The position numbers were made by a program, and so were the translations under genes. A stretch of 64,000 nucleotides of DNA, from NCBI RefSeq assembly GCF_050433125.1, contig NZ_JBNPXV010000016.1, forward strand, positions 41,856 through 105,855. Reading direction: 5' to 3'. The notes beneath the pieces are model-generated. The model searched no databases. It saw only the letters and a list, made by a program, of their open reading frames with translations, and was not told the origin of the DNA. Shown here piece by piece: positions 52,911 to 61,478 of the stretch (within the stretch, counting starts at the first letter, position 1; each line of letters begins with the position of its first letter). This stretch comes from Roseimarinus sediminis. Its GTDB lineage: Bacteria > Bacteroidota > Bacteroidia > Bacteroidales > Prolixibacteraceae.

Positions 52911-53302
52911 ATTCACGATCTGTGTACTCCTAGAATTCTACCTGAAATATCGTTTTTACAATACGAAGGGAAACACATTATTCGTGTCCAAATATTCAAA
53001 GGAAGTACACCTCCATATCATTTGAAATCAAGAAATGTTGAAGATGGAATCTTTATTCGGGTAGGATCCACTAACCGACAAGCTTCCATTAAAATGATTA
53101 ATGAATTGAGCCGACACAAAACAGCATTTTCTACGTTAGTGAATTAGTATATTCAACACCTGTCGATCAATTGGATTTATCATCATTCCGTGATCAATTC
53201 AAAGAAAAAACAGGAGAAGAGTTAAATGAAAATTTACTCCGAAAACTGGAATTGACAAAAGAGAGCCAAGTACAAAAATATTTTAATAAAATAACAAAGT
53301 AA
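52911..53302 (+). pseudogene. AlbA_2/Schlafen-type ATP-binding protein fragment, 5'-truncated and frameshifted
   Basis: From 52911 a frame encodes HDLCTPRILPEIS ... HIIRVQIFKGSTPPYHLKSR ... GIFIRVGSTNRQAS, ending at TAG 53145. The PPYHLKS and RVGSTNRQA phrases are typical of the AlbA_2 (Schlafen) domain of putative transcriptional regulators. Protein-like sequence continues in another frame from 53141: ELVYSTPVDQLDLSSFRDQF to KYFNKITK, stop at 53300-53302. So one frameshift and loss of the N-terminus have inactivated the gene. Confidence 0.7.
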
Positions 53303-53394
53303 AAAGTAATTGTATACATCAATATTTCCACCGATGACTTTAAACTCTTAATGCAAATTGAAAAAAAACAACAAAAGCTCCATACCAATTACTT

Positions 53395-54282
53395 TCAATT
53401 TTCTTTAAATTCACTAGGCGAACATCCTACATATTGTTTAAAATATTTACTAAAAAACGATGGGTTTGGAAAAGAGAGGTAGTATGCAATTTGCTTAACA
53501 TTCATGTCAGACGTTTTCAACATCGTTTTTGCTTCCATAATAATATATTCGTTAATCCATTGCGATGCTGACATTCCACTTATTTCTTTCATCATCGAAG
53601 AAAGGTATTTTGGTGTAAGCGATAAGCGATCAGAATAAAAACTAACTTCATGTTGTGTTCTGAAATTCTGCTGAAGTAATTCCATAAAACGTATAAAATA
53701 ATCATCTTTACTTTTACTCTTGACGAAAATCTTGCTTAATCCAAATTCATCTAAATCTTCCGATATTTTATATATCATCGAGGCTGAAAGTCCCTTAATT
53801 ATATCCTCTTTTTGATTACTTTTTTCATCACTTAATACATCAAATATTAAATCGTAGAATTTTGCAATTCTTATTAAGTTTTGAGTTGTGAATCTAAACA
53901 TTGGATTATTTCTCAAGTATACATAAAATGGCAAGACTTCTTTTAAGTTAATGTTTATAAATTTTAAATAATCCATTGAAAAAAGAATTGCAAAACCTTC
54001 AAAATCTGAACTTCGGTCATTAATCTTCAGAATATTTTCAGGTAAGCTGATTAAATAAGTGCTTTTGGTCATTTCCCAGCCTGTTAAATTAATGGTTACG
54101 TTCATACTGCCTTTGGTACATACGAAAAAACCAAAAGCATTGACACGAACAGGGAAATTGAAAATATCACAGTATAGTTTTAACTGAGAGGTCACATAAA
54201 TATCATTCTTAATACCAACACCACCATTATAATTCTGTAGTAGTTGCTCAATTGATATGCTAAAAAGAGTCTTGTCTTCCAT
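53395..54282 (-). CDS. AraC family transcriptional regulator
   Basis: A 295-residue regulator. The N-terminal cupin-like sensing domain (residues about 1-170) precedes a C-terminal double helix-turn-helix (about 195-293). It reads HEVSFYSDRLSLTPKYLSSMM and ISGMSASQWINEYIIMEAKTML, then MNVKQIAYYLSFPNPSFFSKYFKQYVGCSPSEFKEN, the classic AraC signature. ATG 54282 (MEDKTLFSIS) is preferred over one at 54336. It is divergent from the AveC-like gene and is the natural candidate regulator of the lipid-type cluster. Confidence 0.93.
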   Translation of the reverse strand: MEDKTLFSISIEQLLQNYNGGVGIKNDIYVTSQLKLYCDIFNFPVRVNAFGFFVCTKGSMNVTINLTGWEMTKSTYLISLPENILKINDRSSDFEGFAILFSMDYLKFININLKEVLPFYVYLRNNPMFRFTTQNLIRIAKFYDLIFDVLSDEKSNQKEDIIKGLSASMIYKISEDLDEFGLSKIFVKSKSKDDYFIRFMELLQQNFRTQHEVSFYSDRLSLTPKYLSSMMKEISGMSASQWINEYIIMEAKTMLKTSDMNVKQIAYYLSFPNPSFFSKYFKQYVGCSPSEFKEN

Positions 54283-54401
54283 TGTTGAAATTTCCGTTAA
54301 GGTAATAAAATACAGATAAATAATTTGAACATGCAAGAATTATTCGACTTTTAGAACATTTATATAGCAATATTGATCTTTTTCACCTAGTAAGTGTAAT
54401 G

Positions 54402-54409
54402 TAATTTTG
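54402..54409 (+). promoter_or_regulatory. Candidate -7 element for the island cluster
   Basis: TAATTTTG (TAnnTTTG), 33 bases before the AveC-like gene's ATG at 54443. No TTG at the -33 position, which would fit dependence on the neighbouring AraC activator. Confidence 0.4.
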
Positions 54410-54442
54410 TCATAATTAATTCAGTGACCTTTCAAGGTTAAA

Positions 54443-55429
54443 ATGTTTAATAAATTCTATGTGATTATGGCATTCAGACAATTATTTTCGACAGAAATAG
54501 CAAGTGCTGGCAATATTAAAAGTCGCCCAAAATCAGTTTGGTATTGGGCTGGTTTTGGAATTATAATAACTCTTTTTGCTTGTTTTGTTTATGGGAGTTG
54601 GATTTTTGACTCAAATCAGTTTAAGCCTGTAAGTATACCCTTCGAATCAATGTCTGCCCAAAATATTTTAAAAATTAGAATATTTGAGACAATAAGCCTG
54701 CTTGTTGCTATAGTTACGCTATGGATTTATCTGGTTAAACCAATCATGAAGACAGGCAAAGCTCCAATTGAAGGATGGATGTTAATCGCAACTTTAATAG
54801 GTTATGTTTTTGACACTTCAATTAATTATACCGATTATGTGATGGCATGGAACGTCCACTCAATTAATTTAGGTACATGGGGAGAACATTTTCCAGGGCA
54901 TTCAGGGCCTGTACGTTATGCTGAAGGTCTGCTCTGGGGACCTTCAATGTATATGTATTTTGGCTTATTGCTTGGGTTAATTCAATATAATGTTATTGAA
55001 GATTTAAAACCTAAAATTGGTACATTAGGAGCTGTTAATGCATCGTTTATTCTTGCCTTCTTGTTCGACTTTATCGTAGAATCAATTATTATACGAACAA
55101 CCGAAGTTTATGCATATCCACATATTGTTCCTGCACTTACTGCATTTGTTGGTCACCAATATCAATTCCCACTTTATGCATCGTTTTTGGTTGCCACATA
55201 TTCAACTATATATGTATTATTTATCTATTCGTCTAAAAGGAGTAATGAATCATTTGTAGAAAGAGGATTATCTACAATTCCTGTACGATTTCAATTTCCG
55301 ATACGTTTTTTAGCTGCCGTAGGTTTTACTGCATTGCCCATTATCATCTACTTTGGAGGCATGTTTTTCTTTTGTCAGTTTGCCGAAACCACTATTGTAT
55401 TACCCCAATATTTAAAGCCCAGCTTCTAA
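54443..55429 (+). CDS. Spirocyclase AveC-like family membrane protein
   Basis: A 328-residue polytopic membrane protein with about seven hydrophobic helices. The central segment FDTSINYTDYVMAWNVHSINLGTWGEHFPGHSG, followed by EGLLWGPSMYMYFGLL, matches the pattern I recall for AveC-like proteins: a D-x-x-NY motif, then N-x-GSW-x-x-x-xPG. AveC is linked to spiroketal formation in avermectin synthesis, but most family members (many in actinobacteria) have no known reaction. First gene of the island cluster, 32 bases before the radical SAM gene. Assigning spirocyclase activity would be premature. Confidence 0.7.
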   Translation: MFNKFYVIMAFRQLFSTEIASAGNIKSRPKSVWYWAGFGIIITLFACFVYGSWIFDSNQFKPVSIPFESMSAQNILKIRIFETISLLVAIVTLWIYLVKPIMKTGKAPIEGWMLIATLIGYVFDTSINYTDYVMAWNVHSINLGTWGEHFPGHSGPVRYAEGLLWGPSMYMYFGLLLGLIQYNVIEDLKPKIGTLGAVNASFILAFLFDFIVESIIIRTTEVYAYPHIVPALTAFVGHQYQFPLYASFLVATYSTIYVLFIYSSKRSNESFVERGLSTIPVRFQFPIRFLAAVGFTALPIIIYFGGMFFFCQFAETTIVLPQYLKPSF

Positions 55430-55461
55430 TCATTTCTACAAAAACGATAATAAATAATATT

Positions 55462-56859
55462 ATGAAAGCTAATGAAATTGTTATCAGTAAACTTGCCGAT
55501 TTACTCATCGATCAAAAATTTATCAGGCATATGACCTTAAACAGGCTTGACAAATTCGTATATGACAGAATGATCAGAAATTATTCAGGAAAAGAAGATA
55601 AAGCAAATCAGATTGCACGATATTATTTCTTTTCTGCAATTATGAATAGAACCAGTTTTAATCTGGATCGTTCTGTTATTTCCCCTGAAGTATTAAAAAA
55701 GATCAGAAAAGTTTTAATTGGCGATAACTTTTTAGCAAATGGAAACTTTAAAGTTCCACGACCTGAACATGATGTATACAAACAAAAATATGAAAGTACA
55801 CCACCTTCCTTTATAGTACTTTCACCAACACAACGATGTAATTTGCAATGCACAGGCTGTTATGCCGCAAGTAATAATAATACAACCCCAACTCTACCTT
55901 TTAGCATAGTTAACAGAATTGTTAACGATGTGCATGATCAATTTGGCAGGAGATTTGTCGTTATAAGTGGCGGTGAACCATTTATGTATAAAAGTGAAGG
56001 AAAAACACTTCTCGATCTTTTCGAAAAACACAACGACATGTTTTTCATGGTATACACCAATGGAACATTAATTAATAAAGAGATAACCCAAAAGTTGGCA
56101 ACAATTGGCAATGTAATACCTGCAATTTCAGTAGAGGGTTACGAAAAGGAAACCGATGAACGTAGAGGGAAAGGTGTTTATCGTAAAATTCTTGCTGCCA
56201 TTGAAAACCTTAAAAGTGTTGGTGTACCTTTCTTTATTTCGGTTACTGCAACTTCGAAGAATGTCGAATTACTTCTGGACGAAAAATTTTACGATTATTA
56301 CTTTAATACACTAGGTGCCAGCTTTATGTGGCAATTCCAATTTATGCCAATCGGCAAAGGAAATGGTGCATTCGACTTGGTTGTTTCTCCACAAAAACGG
56401 ATCGAATTATTTAGATTCTGGAACAAACTCGTAAAAGAAGATAAAATTCCACTTGCAGATTTCTGGAACAATGCAATTCTCTCTAATGGATGCATTGCCT
56501 ATGGTAACAATAATGGATATCTGTATGTCGATTGGAATGGAAATATTATGCCTTGTGTATTTATACCGTATTATACCGATAATATTTACGATTTATATAA
56601 GGAAAATAAAACGCTGGCAGATGCTACAGTATCTGAATTTATGATTAATGGTCAAAAGTGGCGAAGACAAAATTTTAATAAGAACTTATTGATGCCATGC
56701 GCTATACGTGACCATTACCTCAACTTTAGAGACAATATATTACCCAGCAATGTAAAAGCAGAAAACAAAGAAGCAAGCGATGCTTATCGGAGCGTCGAAT
56801 ATCGAAAAGCAATGGATTATTATGACAAAGAATTATCAAAGCTTATAGAAAAAATTTAA
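55462..56859 (+). CDS. Radical SAM enzyme
   Basis: A 465-residue enzyme. An N-terminal helical region of about 115 residues precedes the radical SAM core. The 4Fe-4S ligands are Cys126, Cys130 and Cys133 (CNLQCTGCYAAS). The SAM-binding GGEP sequence is in VISGGEPFMY, and TNGTLI and SVEG strands follow. The C-terminal part has scattered cysteines (NGCIAYG, MPCVFIPYY, MPCAIRDH) resembling a reduced SPASM-like auxiliary cluster site. The substrate is unknown. Its place in a lipid-enzyme cluster suggests lipid or polyprenyl chemistry, but peptide modification is also possible. ATG 55462 is chosen over 55372, which overlaps the previous gene. Confidence 0.88.
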   Translation: MKANEIVISKLADLLIDQKFIRHMTLNRLDKFVYDRMIRNYSGKEDKANQIARYYFFSAIMNRTSFNLDRSVISPEVLKKIRKVLIGDNFLANGNFKVPRPEHDVYKQKYESTPPSFIVLSPTQRCNLQCTGCYAASNNNTTPTLPFSIVNRIVNDVHDQFGRRFVVISGGEPFMYKSEGKTLLDLFEKHNDMFFMVYTNGTLINKEITQKLATIGNVIPAISVEGYEKETDERRGKGVYRKILAAIENLKSVGVPFFISVTATSKNVELLLDEKFYDYYFNTLGASFMWQFQFMPIGKGNGAFDLVVSPQKRIELFRFWNKLVKEDKIPLADFWNNAILSNGCIAYGNNNGYLYVDWNGNIMPCVFIPYYTDNIYDLYKENKTLADATVSEFMINGQKWRRQNFNKNLLMPCAIRDHYLNFRDNILPSNVKAENKEASDAYRSVEYRKAMDYYDKELSKLIEKI

Positions 56860-56895
56860 CAACAACGATTTACTGAAAACACAAATATTATAACA

Positions 56896-57798
56896 ATGAA
56901 ACAAAAAGTCGCATTGGTATTGGGCAGTGGTGGTGCACGTGGAATTGCACATATTGGGGCAATACGTGAATTACTCGATAATGGATATACCATTAGCTCA
57001 ATTTCTGGAACTTCAATGGGGGCATTAATTGGAGGTGTTTATGCTGCCGGAAAACTGGATGAATTTGAAGCATGGTTAAACAAATTAAATAAAAAGGATG
57101 TCTTCAGCCTAATGGATTTTACATTAAGCAAAAGTGGAATTTTAAAAGCCAGTAGGGCCTTATTAGAAATACAGAAGTTTATTCCTGACCAACAAATCGA
57201 AGACCTGCCTATTAACTATTCTGCTATTGCTGCTGATCTAAAACAGAATAAAGAAATTATTATAACACAAGGTAGTCTTTTTGAAGCCATTCGTGCTTCA
57301 ATAGCCATACCAATGGTACTTACCCCAGTTAAACGAAGTGGAAGTTTTATGGTTGATGGAGGAATTTTAAACCCTGTTCCTACAAATCGTGTAGTCCGAC
57401 ACGAAAATGATCTTTTAGTCGCCATCAATGTAACGGCAAGCATTCCTGGAGTTGTAACCGAAAATATTGATCAAAACTTTATTGAAAAATTGTTGCACTT
57501 CAGGTTTTCAATGCAAAATTCGGCTAACAACGAAGTTAATATGGGATACATTAACCTCATTGTAAAAACATCCCGCACAATGATTGCTCAAATTGCAAAA
57601 TTAACGTTGGAATTATCACCACCTGACATGCTTGTGGAAGTTTCTTCGGATGCTTGTGGTACATTTGAATTTTATAAAGCATCAGAACTTATCGAAATAG
57701 GAAGAAATGCAATGTCTAATGTTTTGAAAAAAAATAATCTTCTTAATAAAAAAGAGGTAGAAAACACATTCGATATTTCAGAAATCTCCCTTTTATAA
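56896..57798 (+). CDS. Patatin-like phospholipase, island copy 1
   Basis: A 300-residue protein with a complete patatin core: oxyanion loop GSGGARG at residues 10-16, nucleophile elbow GTSMG with Ser40, and DGG with Asp154. This is the RssA/YlbK-like bacterial class, soluble and without signal peptide. It hydrolyses acyl groups from phospholipids or related lipids. It is a clear paralog of the protein at 61479, with the dyad at identical positions. It follows the radical SAM gene by 36 bases in the same direction. Confidence 0.9.
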   Translation: MKQKVALVLGSGGARGIAHIGAIRELLDNGYTISSISGTSMGALIGGVYAAGKLDEFEAWLNKLNKKDVFSLMDFTLSKSGILKASRALLEIQKFIPDQQIEDLPINYSAIAADLKQNKEIIITQGSLFEAIRASIAIPMVLTPVKRSGSFMVDGGILNPVPTNRVVRHENDLLVAINVTASIPGVVTENIDQNFIEKLLHFRFSMQNSANNEVNMGYINLIVKTSRTMIAQIAKLTLELSPPDMLVEVSSDACGTFEFYKASELIEIGRNAMSNVLKKNNLLNKKEVENTFDISEISLL

Positions 57799-57893
57799 GC
57801 TGATTAAAAAGGGACAGTATAAAAGAGATAATCGATAGCTATATTCAAATTAAAGCAAAAACAAATAATAACGCAGACCTAAAATTTCCTATC

Positions 57894-57970
57894 CCCGTGA
57901 AGCCAACGGGCCATTACGGAAATTATTCCTTTGGAACGGCCTGCTTTTTAATATTCGCCGCAGAGCGGTG
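57894..57970. repeat. Short inverted repeats between patatin and GNAT genes
   Basis: The 201-bp gap holds a GC-rich patch that stands out from its AT-rich surroundings. CCCGT/ACGGG (57894-57898 and 57906-57910) forms one hairpin and CGCCGC/GCGGTG (57956-57961 and 57965-57970) another. It resembles the small GC-rich palindromic elements scattered in Bacteroidetes intergenic regions. It might also attenuate transcription. Confidence 0.4.
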
Positions 57971-57999
57971 GGGAATTAAACCCAAAAAGATTAAAGAAA

Positions 58000-59109
58000 A
58001 TGCAAACAAATATTGTAATCAAAGAAGTAGTAAACTCTACTGACTTTAAAAAATTCATAGGATTTCCTCAAACGCTTTACCTTGGTTCAGCTTATTATGT
58101 ACCACCCTTGATACAATACGAAAAAAGAACTTTATCACCTGATAAGAAGCAGGCTATTGAGCATTGCAAAATAAAATATTGGATAGCATTGAAGAAAGGT
58201 GAGGTAGTTGGACGTATAGCAGGGATTATTGACAAAGCATACAATCAAAGACAGAATTTGAAATTTGCACGTTTTGGTTGGCTCGACTTTGAAAACGATC
58301 CTGGAATTTTAGACTTATTATTAGATGAAGTAGAAAAATGGGCAAAAAAGGAAGAAATGGAATTTGTTCATGGCCCATTAGGATTTAGTTCATTCGATAG
58401 AAGCGGCTTATTGATAGATGGATTTGATGAAAGATCAACCTTCCTCGGTAGTTATAATTATAAGTATTATCCATATTTTTTTGAAAAGACAGGATATGAA
58501 AAAGATATTGATTGGATTGAATACAGAATAAAAGTACCAGATAAAGTACCAGAAAATATTTTCAGAGAGGCTGAATTAATTAAGAGAAGTTATGGATTAA
58601 CATGTCTAAAATCGGAAGAAAAAAGAAATCTAATTCAATACGCAGATGAAATTTTTGAGATTTTAAATTATGATCAATTCTCGAAGCAACAGATAAAAGA
58701 TTTAAAAATACATTTCTTACCTTTCATTTTCATTTTTCCTGAATATACCTCGATAATAAAAGATAAAACAGGAAAAATAATTGCCTTCGCTATTGTGTTG
58801 CCATCTTTCTCTACTGCTCTGCAAAAATCAGAAGGTAAACTATCTCCAATAGGTTTAGCAAGAATCTTATCATCCTTGCATTTTAACGATACCGCCGAAA
58901 TAGCTTTAATGGGTATTGATACCAACTTTCAAGACAAAGGGATAAATAGCCTAATACTTAGTGAAATAATCCCAACACTAATCGATAAAGGTTTCAAACA
59001 CATTGAGTCAAATAAACAACAGGAACAAAATACTGAAATGCAAAATTTATGGAACAATTTTGAAACCCGACAGCATAAGCGTTCAAGATGTTACATTAAA
59101 AAGGTGTAG
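58000..59109 (+). CDS. GNAT-like acyltransferase-fold protein (YghO-like)
   Basis: A 369-residue soluble protein. The N-terminal half has WIALKKGEVVGRIAGIID ... FARFGWLDFENDPGIL ... EFVHGPLGFSSFDRSGLLIDGFD. The C-terminal half repeats a GNAT-like fold with ALMGIDTNFQDKGINSLILSEI and a final HIESNKQQEQNTEMQNLW. The pattern matches the uncharacterised YghO-type family, found near lipid or serine-palmitoyltransferase-like genes in some bacteria. A CoA- or ACP-dependent acyl transfer is plausible. It is 11 bases upstream of the SDR gene. Confidence 0.72.
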   Translation: MQTNIVIKEVVNSTDFKKFIGFPQTLYLGSAYYVPPLIQYEKRTLSPDKKQAIEHCKIKYWIALKKGEVVGRIAGIIDKAYNQRQNLKFARFGWLDFENDPGILDLLLDEVEKWAKKEEMEFVHGPLGFSSFDRSGLLIDGFDERSTFLGSYNYKYYPYFFEKTGYEKDIDWIEYRIKVPDKVPENIFREAELIKRSYGLTCLKSEEKRNLIQYADEIFEILNYDQFSKQQIKDLKIHFLPFIFIFPEYTSIIKDKTGKIIAFAIVLPSFSTALQKSEGKLSPIGLARILSSLHFNDTAEIALMGIDTNFQDKGINSLILSEIIPTLIDKGFKHIESNKQQEQNTEMQNLWNNFETRQHKRSRCYIKKV

Positions 59110-59120
59110 GAAAGAACATT

Positions 59121-60038
59121 ATGAAGATGTATCTTAAAAATATTGGCATAAAGAAGGAAAGACTCCAAAAGTACAATCTATCATTCCCGAAAATTAGAAG
59201 AAAGGAAAGATTACTCAATCACCCAGCTAATTTTCAAGGAAAAGTTGTAATCATAACTGGCGCATCTTCAGGTATTGGCAAAGCATGTGCTTATGAATTC
59301 GCCTATCAGGGCGCAACTGTTGTGCTTGCTGCCCGACGAAAGGATATTCTATATGAAATTGAAGAACAGATTATTGCATTAAGAGGAAAAGCCTTCACGA
59401 TTGTTACCGATGTAAAAGATATTAATGACTGCCGCTCTCTCATTGAACAAACAATTATCCAATTTGGGAAATTGGATATCCTTATTAACAATGCAGGCAT
59501 TTCGATGAGAGCAACTTTTGAAGCCTTAGACTTAACTATTATTAAAGAATTAATGGATACAAACTTTTATGGAACTGTCTATTGTACAAAGTTTGCTTTA
59601 CCTCATATTTTACAACAAAAAGGTACAATTGTGGGAGTATCATCAATTACAGGATTAACACCACTTCCGGGAAGAACAGGATATGCTGCTTCAAAACATG
59701 CTATGGATGGATTCCTCAACACTTTACGTCTTGAAAATATTAAAAAAGGGTTAAATGTTTTAGTCGTCCATCCTGGTTTTACTTCTTCAAACATTCGAAA
59801 TGTAGCATTAGATAAAGATGGAAATTCCCAACAAGAAACACCCAGAAATGAAAACAAAATGATGTCTAGTGAACGTGTCGCAAAAATTATTGCAAAAGCC
59901 ATCATTAAAAGAGAACGCGATCTGGTGTTAACCCCACAGGGTAAGCTGGTTGTTTGGATGCATAAAAACATGCCTGGTATTGCCGACAGGATAATATTAA
60001 ATGAAATGTCCAAAGAACCGGGCTCTCCATTTGATTAA
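59121..60038 (+). CDS. Short-chain dehydrogenase/reductase (SDR)
   Basis: A 305-residue NAD(P)-dependent oxidoreductase. A basic N-terminal extension (residues 1-38) precedes a classical SDR core: cofactor loop TGASSGIG at 46-53, AARR near 70-73 (favouring NADP), NNAG at 123-126, catalytic Ser (GVSSITG, about 174), Tyr188 and Lys192 (YAASK). A C-terminal tail (LVVWMHKNMPGIADRIIL) may contact membrane. The sequence recalls 3-ketosphinganine reductase or DHRS-type lipid SDRs, fitting the acyltransferase neighbours, but the substrate is unproven. Confidence 0.9.
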   Translation: MKMYLKNIGIKKERLQKYNLSFPKIRRKERLLNHPANFQGKVVIITGASSGIGKACAYEFAYQGATVVLAARRKDILYEIEEQIIALRGKAFTIVTDVKDINDCRSLIEQTIIQFGKLDILINNAGISMRATFEALDLTIIKELMDTNFYGTVYCTKFALPHILQQKGTIVGVSSITGLTPLPGRTGYAASKHAMDGFLNTLRLENIKKGLNVLVVHPGFTSSNIRNVALDKDGNSQQETPRNENKMMSSERVAKIIAKAIIKRERDLVLTPQGKLVVWMHKNMPGIADRIILNEMSKEPGSPFD

Positions 60039-60055
60039 TCTTAATAATTGTTTAA

Positions 60056-60607
60056 ATGAAAAAAGTACCGGGAATAATATTAGAAGATATATTGAAATGG
60101 GAATCAACTGGCAGTTTTCCTAATGTGAAAAAATCGGTAACAATTTTTGCACCACATACCAGTTATTGGGATGGATTTATTGGAAAGTTATACCTAATGA
60201 ACAGTGGTTTAAACTATAAATTTTTATCAAAAAAAGAGTTTTTCAAATTTCCACTAGGATACTTCTTCAAAGCTTATGGTTCTATTCCTGTATCTCGCAA
60301 TAAAGAATACATTGATGAAATAGTAAAGATATTTGATAAGGAAGATAATCTGCATATTATTTTATCTCCTGAAGGTCAGTTAGCCAAAACCGACCATTGG
60401 AAAAAAGGATTCTTCTATATGGCTCAGAGGGCAAATGTGCCTATTGTTGTTGCTTATATCGATTATAAAAAGAAAGAAATTGGTTTGAAGGGTATTATTA
60501 CTGACACAAATGATATCAATAGCGTATTTCATCAGATTAGTAAAATGTACGAAAAGGTAAATGCCAAATACCCGAATGAATTTTGTTTAGATAAAAGATA
60601 TTCATAA
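60056..60607 (+). CDS. PlsC-like lysophospholipid acyltransferase family, short form, copy 1
   Basis: A 183-residue protein with glycerolipid acyltransferase motif I H34-x4-D39 (APHTSYWDG), motif III-like SPEGQ at about 104-108, and KKGFFYMAQRANVPIVVAYIDY after it. It lacks the N-terminal transmembrane helix of E. coli PlsC, so it is probably soluble or peripheral. Such enzymes transfer acyl groups from acyl-CoA/ACP to a lipid hydroxyl. It starts 17 bases after the SDR gene and has a paralog directly downstream. Confidence 0.85.
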   Translation: MKKVPGIILEDILKWESTGSFPNVKKSVTIFAPHTSYWDGFIGKLYLMNSGLNYKFLSKKEFFKFPLGYFFKAYGSIPVSRNKEYIDEIVKIFDKEDNLHIILSPEGQLAKTDHWKKGFFYMAQRANVPIVVAYIDYKKKEIGLKGIITDTNDINSVFHQISKMYEKVNAKYPNEFCLDKRYS

Positions 60608-60669
60608 TCCTTTTGTTTGAAGGTAATAATGATATATGCAAACACAATTATAACACATTCGATATAAAA

Positions 60670-61221
60670 ATGAAAACATTATCAGGTAAAATATTAACAA
60701 TGCTTGGTTGGAAGTTTGTAGGAGAATTTCCCAATGTGAAAAAATCAATTGTAATTTTTGCTCCACACACTGCTCATATCGATGCCTTTTATGGAAAACT
60801 CGGATTTAACGAATTAGGAATTAAATATCTATTTCTGTCAAAAAAGGAATTGTTCTTTTTCCCAATGAATATTGTAATGAAAAAATTTGGTTCAATGGCT
60901 GTTCGGGGAGTGAAAGGAAAGAACGCAATTCTACAGGTAGCTGATATATTGAAAAACACTGACGAACTAAATGTAGTCATTTCACCTGAAGGTAGAATAT
61001 ATAAAGTTAACTCCTGGAATAAAGGTTTTTACTATATGGCAAAAAAAGCAGATGTACCTATTGTTGTTGCTTTTCTTGATTATGGTAGAAAACAATTAGG
61101 GATTAAAGGAATAATAGACGACCTAAGTGACTATGAAAAAGTTGAAGTACAAATAAATGAAATGTATAAGGATGTTAAAGGAAAAAATCCATCTGATTTT
61201 GTATTAGCGGATGCCAACTAA
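60670..61221 (+). CDS. PlsC-like lysophospholipid acyltransferase family, short form, copy 2
   Basis: A 183-residue paralog of the preceding protein: H33-x4-D38 (APHTAHIDAF), SPEGR near 105-109 and NKGFYYMAKKADVPIVVAFLDY. Both copies share FPNVKKS before the HX4D motif. The tandem pair could add two acyl chains at different positions. The open frame begins at 60613, but ATG 60670 gives the same length as copy 1. Confidence 0.83.
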   Translation: MKTLSGKILTMLGWKFVGEFPNVKKSIVIFAPHTAHIDAFYGKLGFNELGIKYLFLSKKELFFFPMNIVMKKFGSMAVRGVKGKNAILQVADILKNTDELNVVISPEGRIYKVNSWNKGFYYMAKKADVPIVVAFLDYGRKQLGIKGIIDDLSDYEKVEVQINEMYKDVKGKNPSDFVLADAN

Positions 61222-61272
61222 TTCTTTTATCAACGACAGAATATTAGCAACTGTTTAATAAAAACAAATAAT

Positions 61273-61386
61273 ATGAGCGATCAAATAGGAATAATTGTGT
61301 TTGCAGCAGCCTTTATTATAACTGTGACTATTCTTTACAAGGATGATTTTAAGGCCATTCTAAGAAAAATAAAAAGAAAAAAATAG
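61273..61386 (+). CDS. 37-residue single-pass membrane peptide
   Basis: ATG at 61273 opens a 38-codon frame, MSDQIGIIVFAAAFIITVTI then LYKDDFKAILRKIKRKK, stop TAG at 61384-61386. One hydrophobic helix (residues 5-21) is followed by a strongly basic C-terminal tail, so the topology would be N-out/C-in. It sits in line between the second acyltransferase and second patatin. No similarity is recognised. It could be a small regulatory subunit or a chance frame. Confidence 0.5.
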   Translation: MSDQIGIIVFAAAFIITVTILYKDDFKAILRKIKRKK

Positions 61387-61478
61387 TCATATGAAACGAG
61401 CATGTTGAATCTTTCTTCACACAGAAGGATCATTATTATGCAAGTTCCATTCAGCATTTAAACACAAATTATATACAA

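Noticed and set aside
57835..57975. Short frame with PREANGPLRKLFLWNG in the gap before the GNAT gene
   Set aside because: It has no start codon and overlaps the GC-rich inverted repeats, which better explain its composition.
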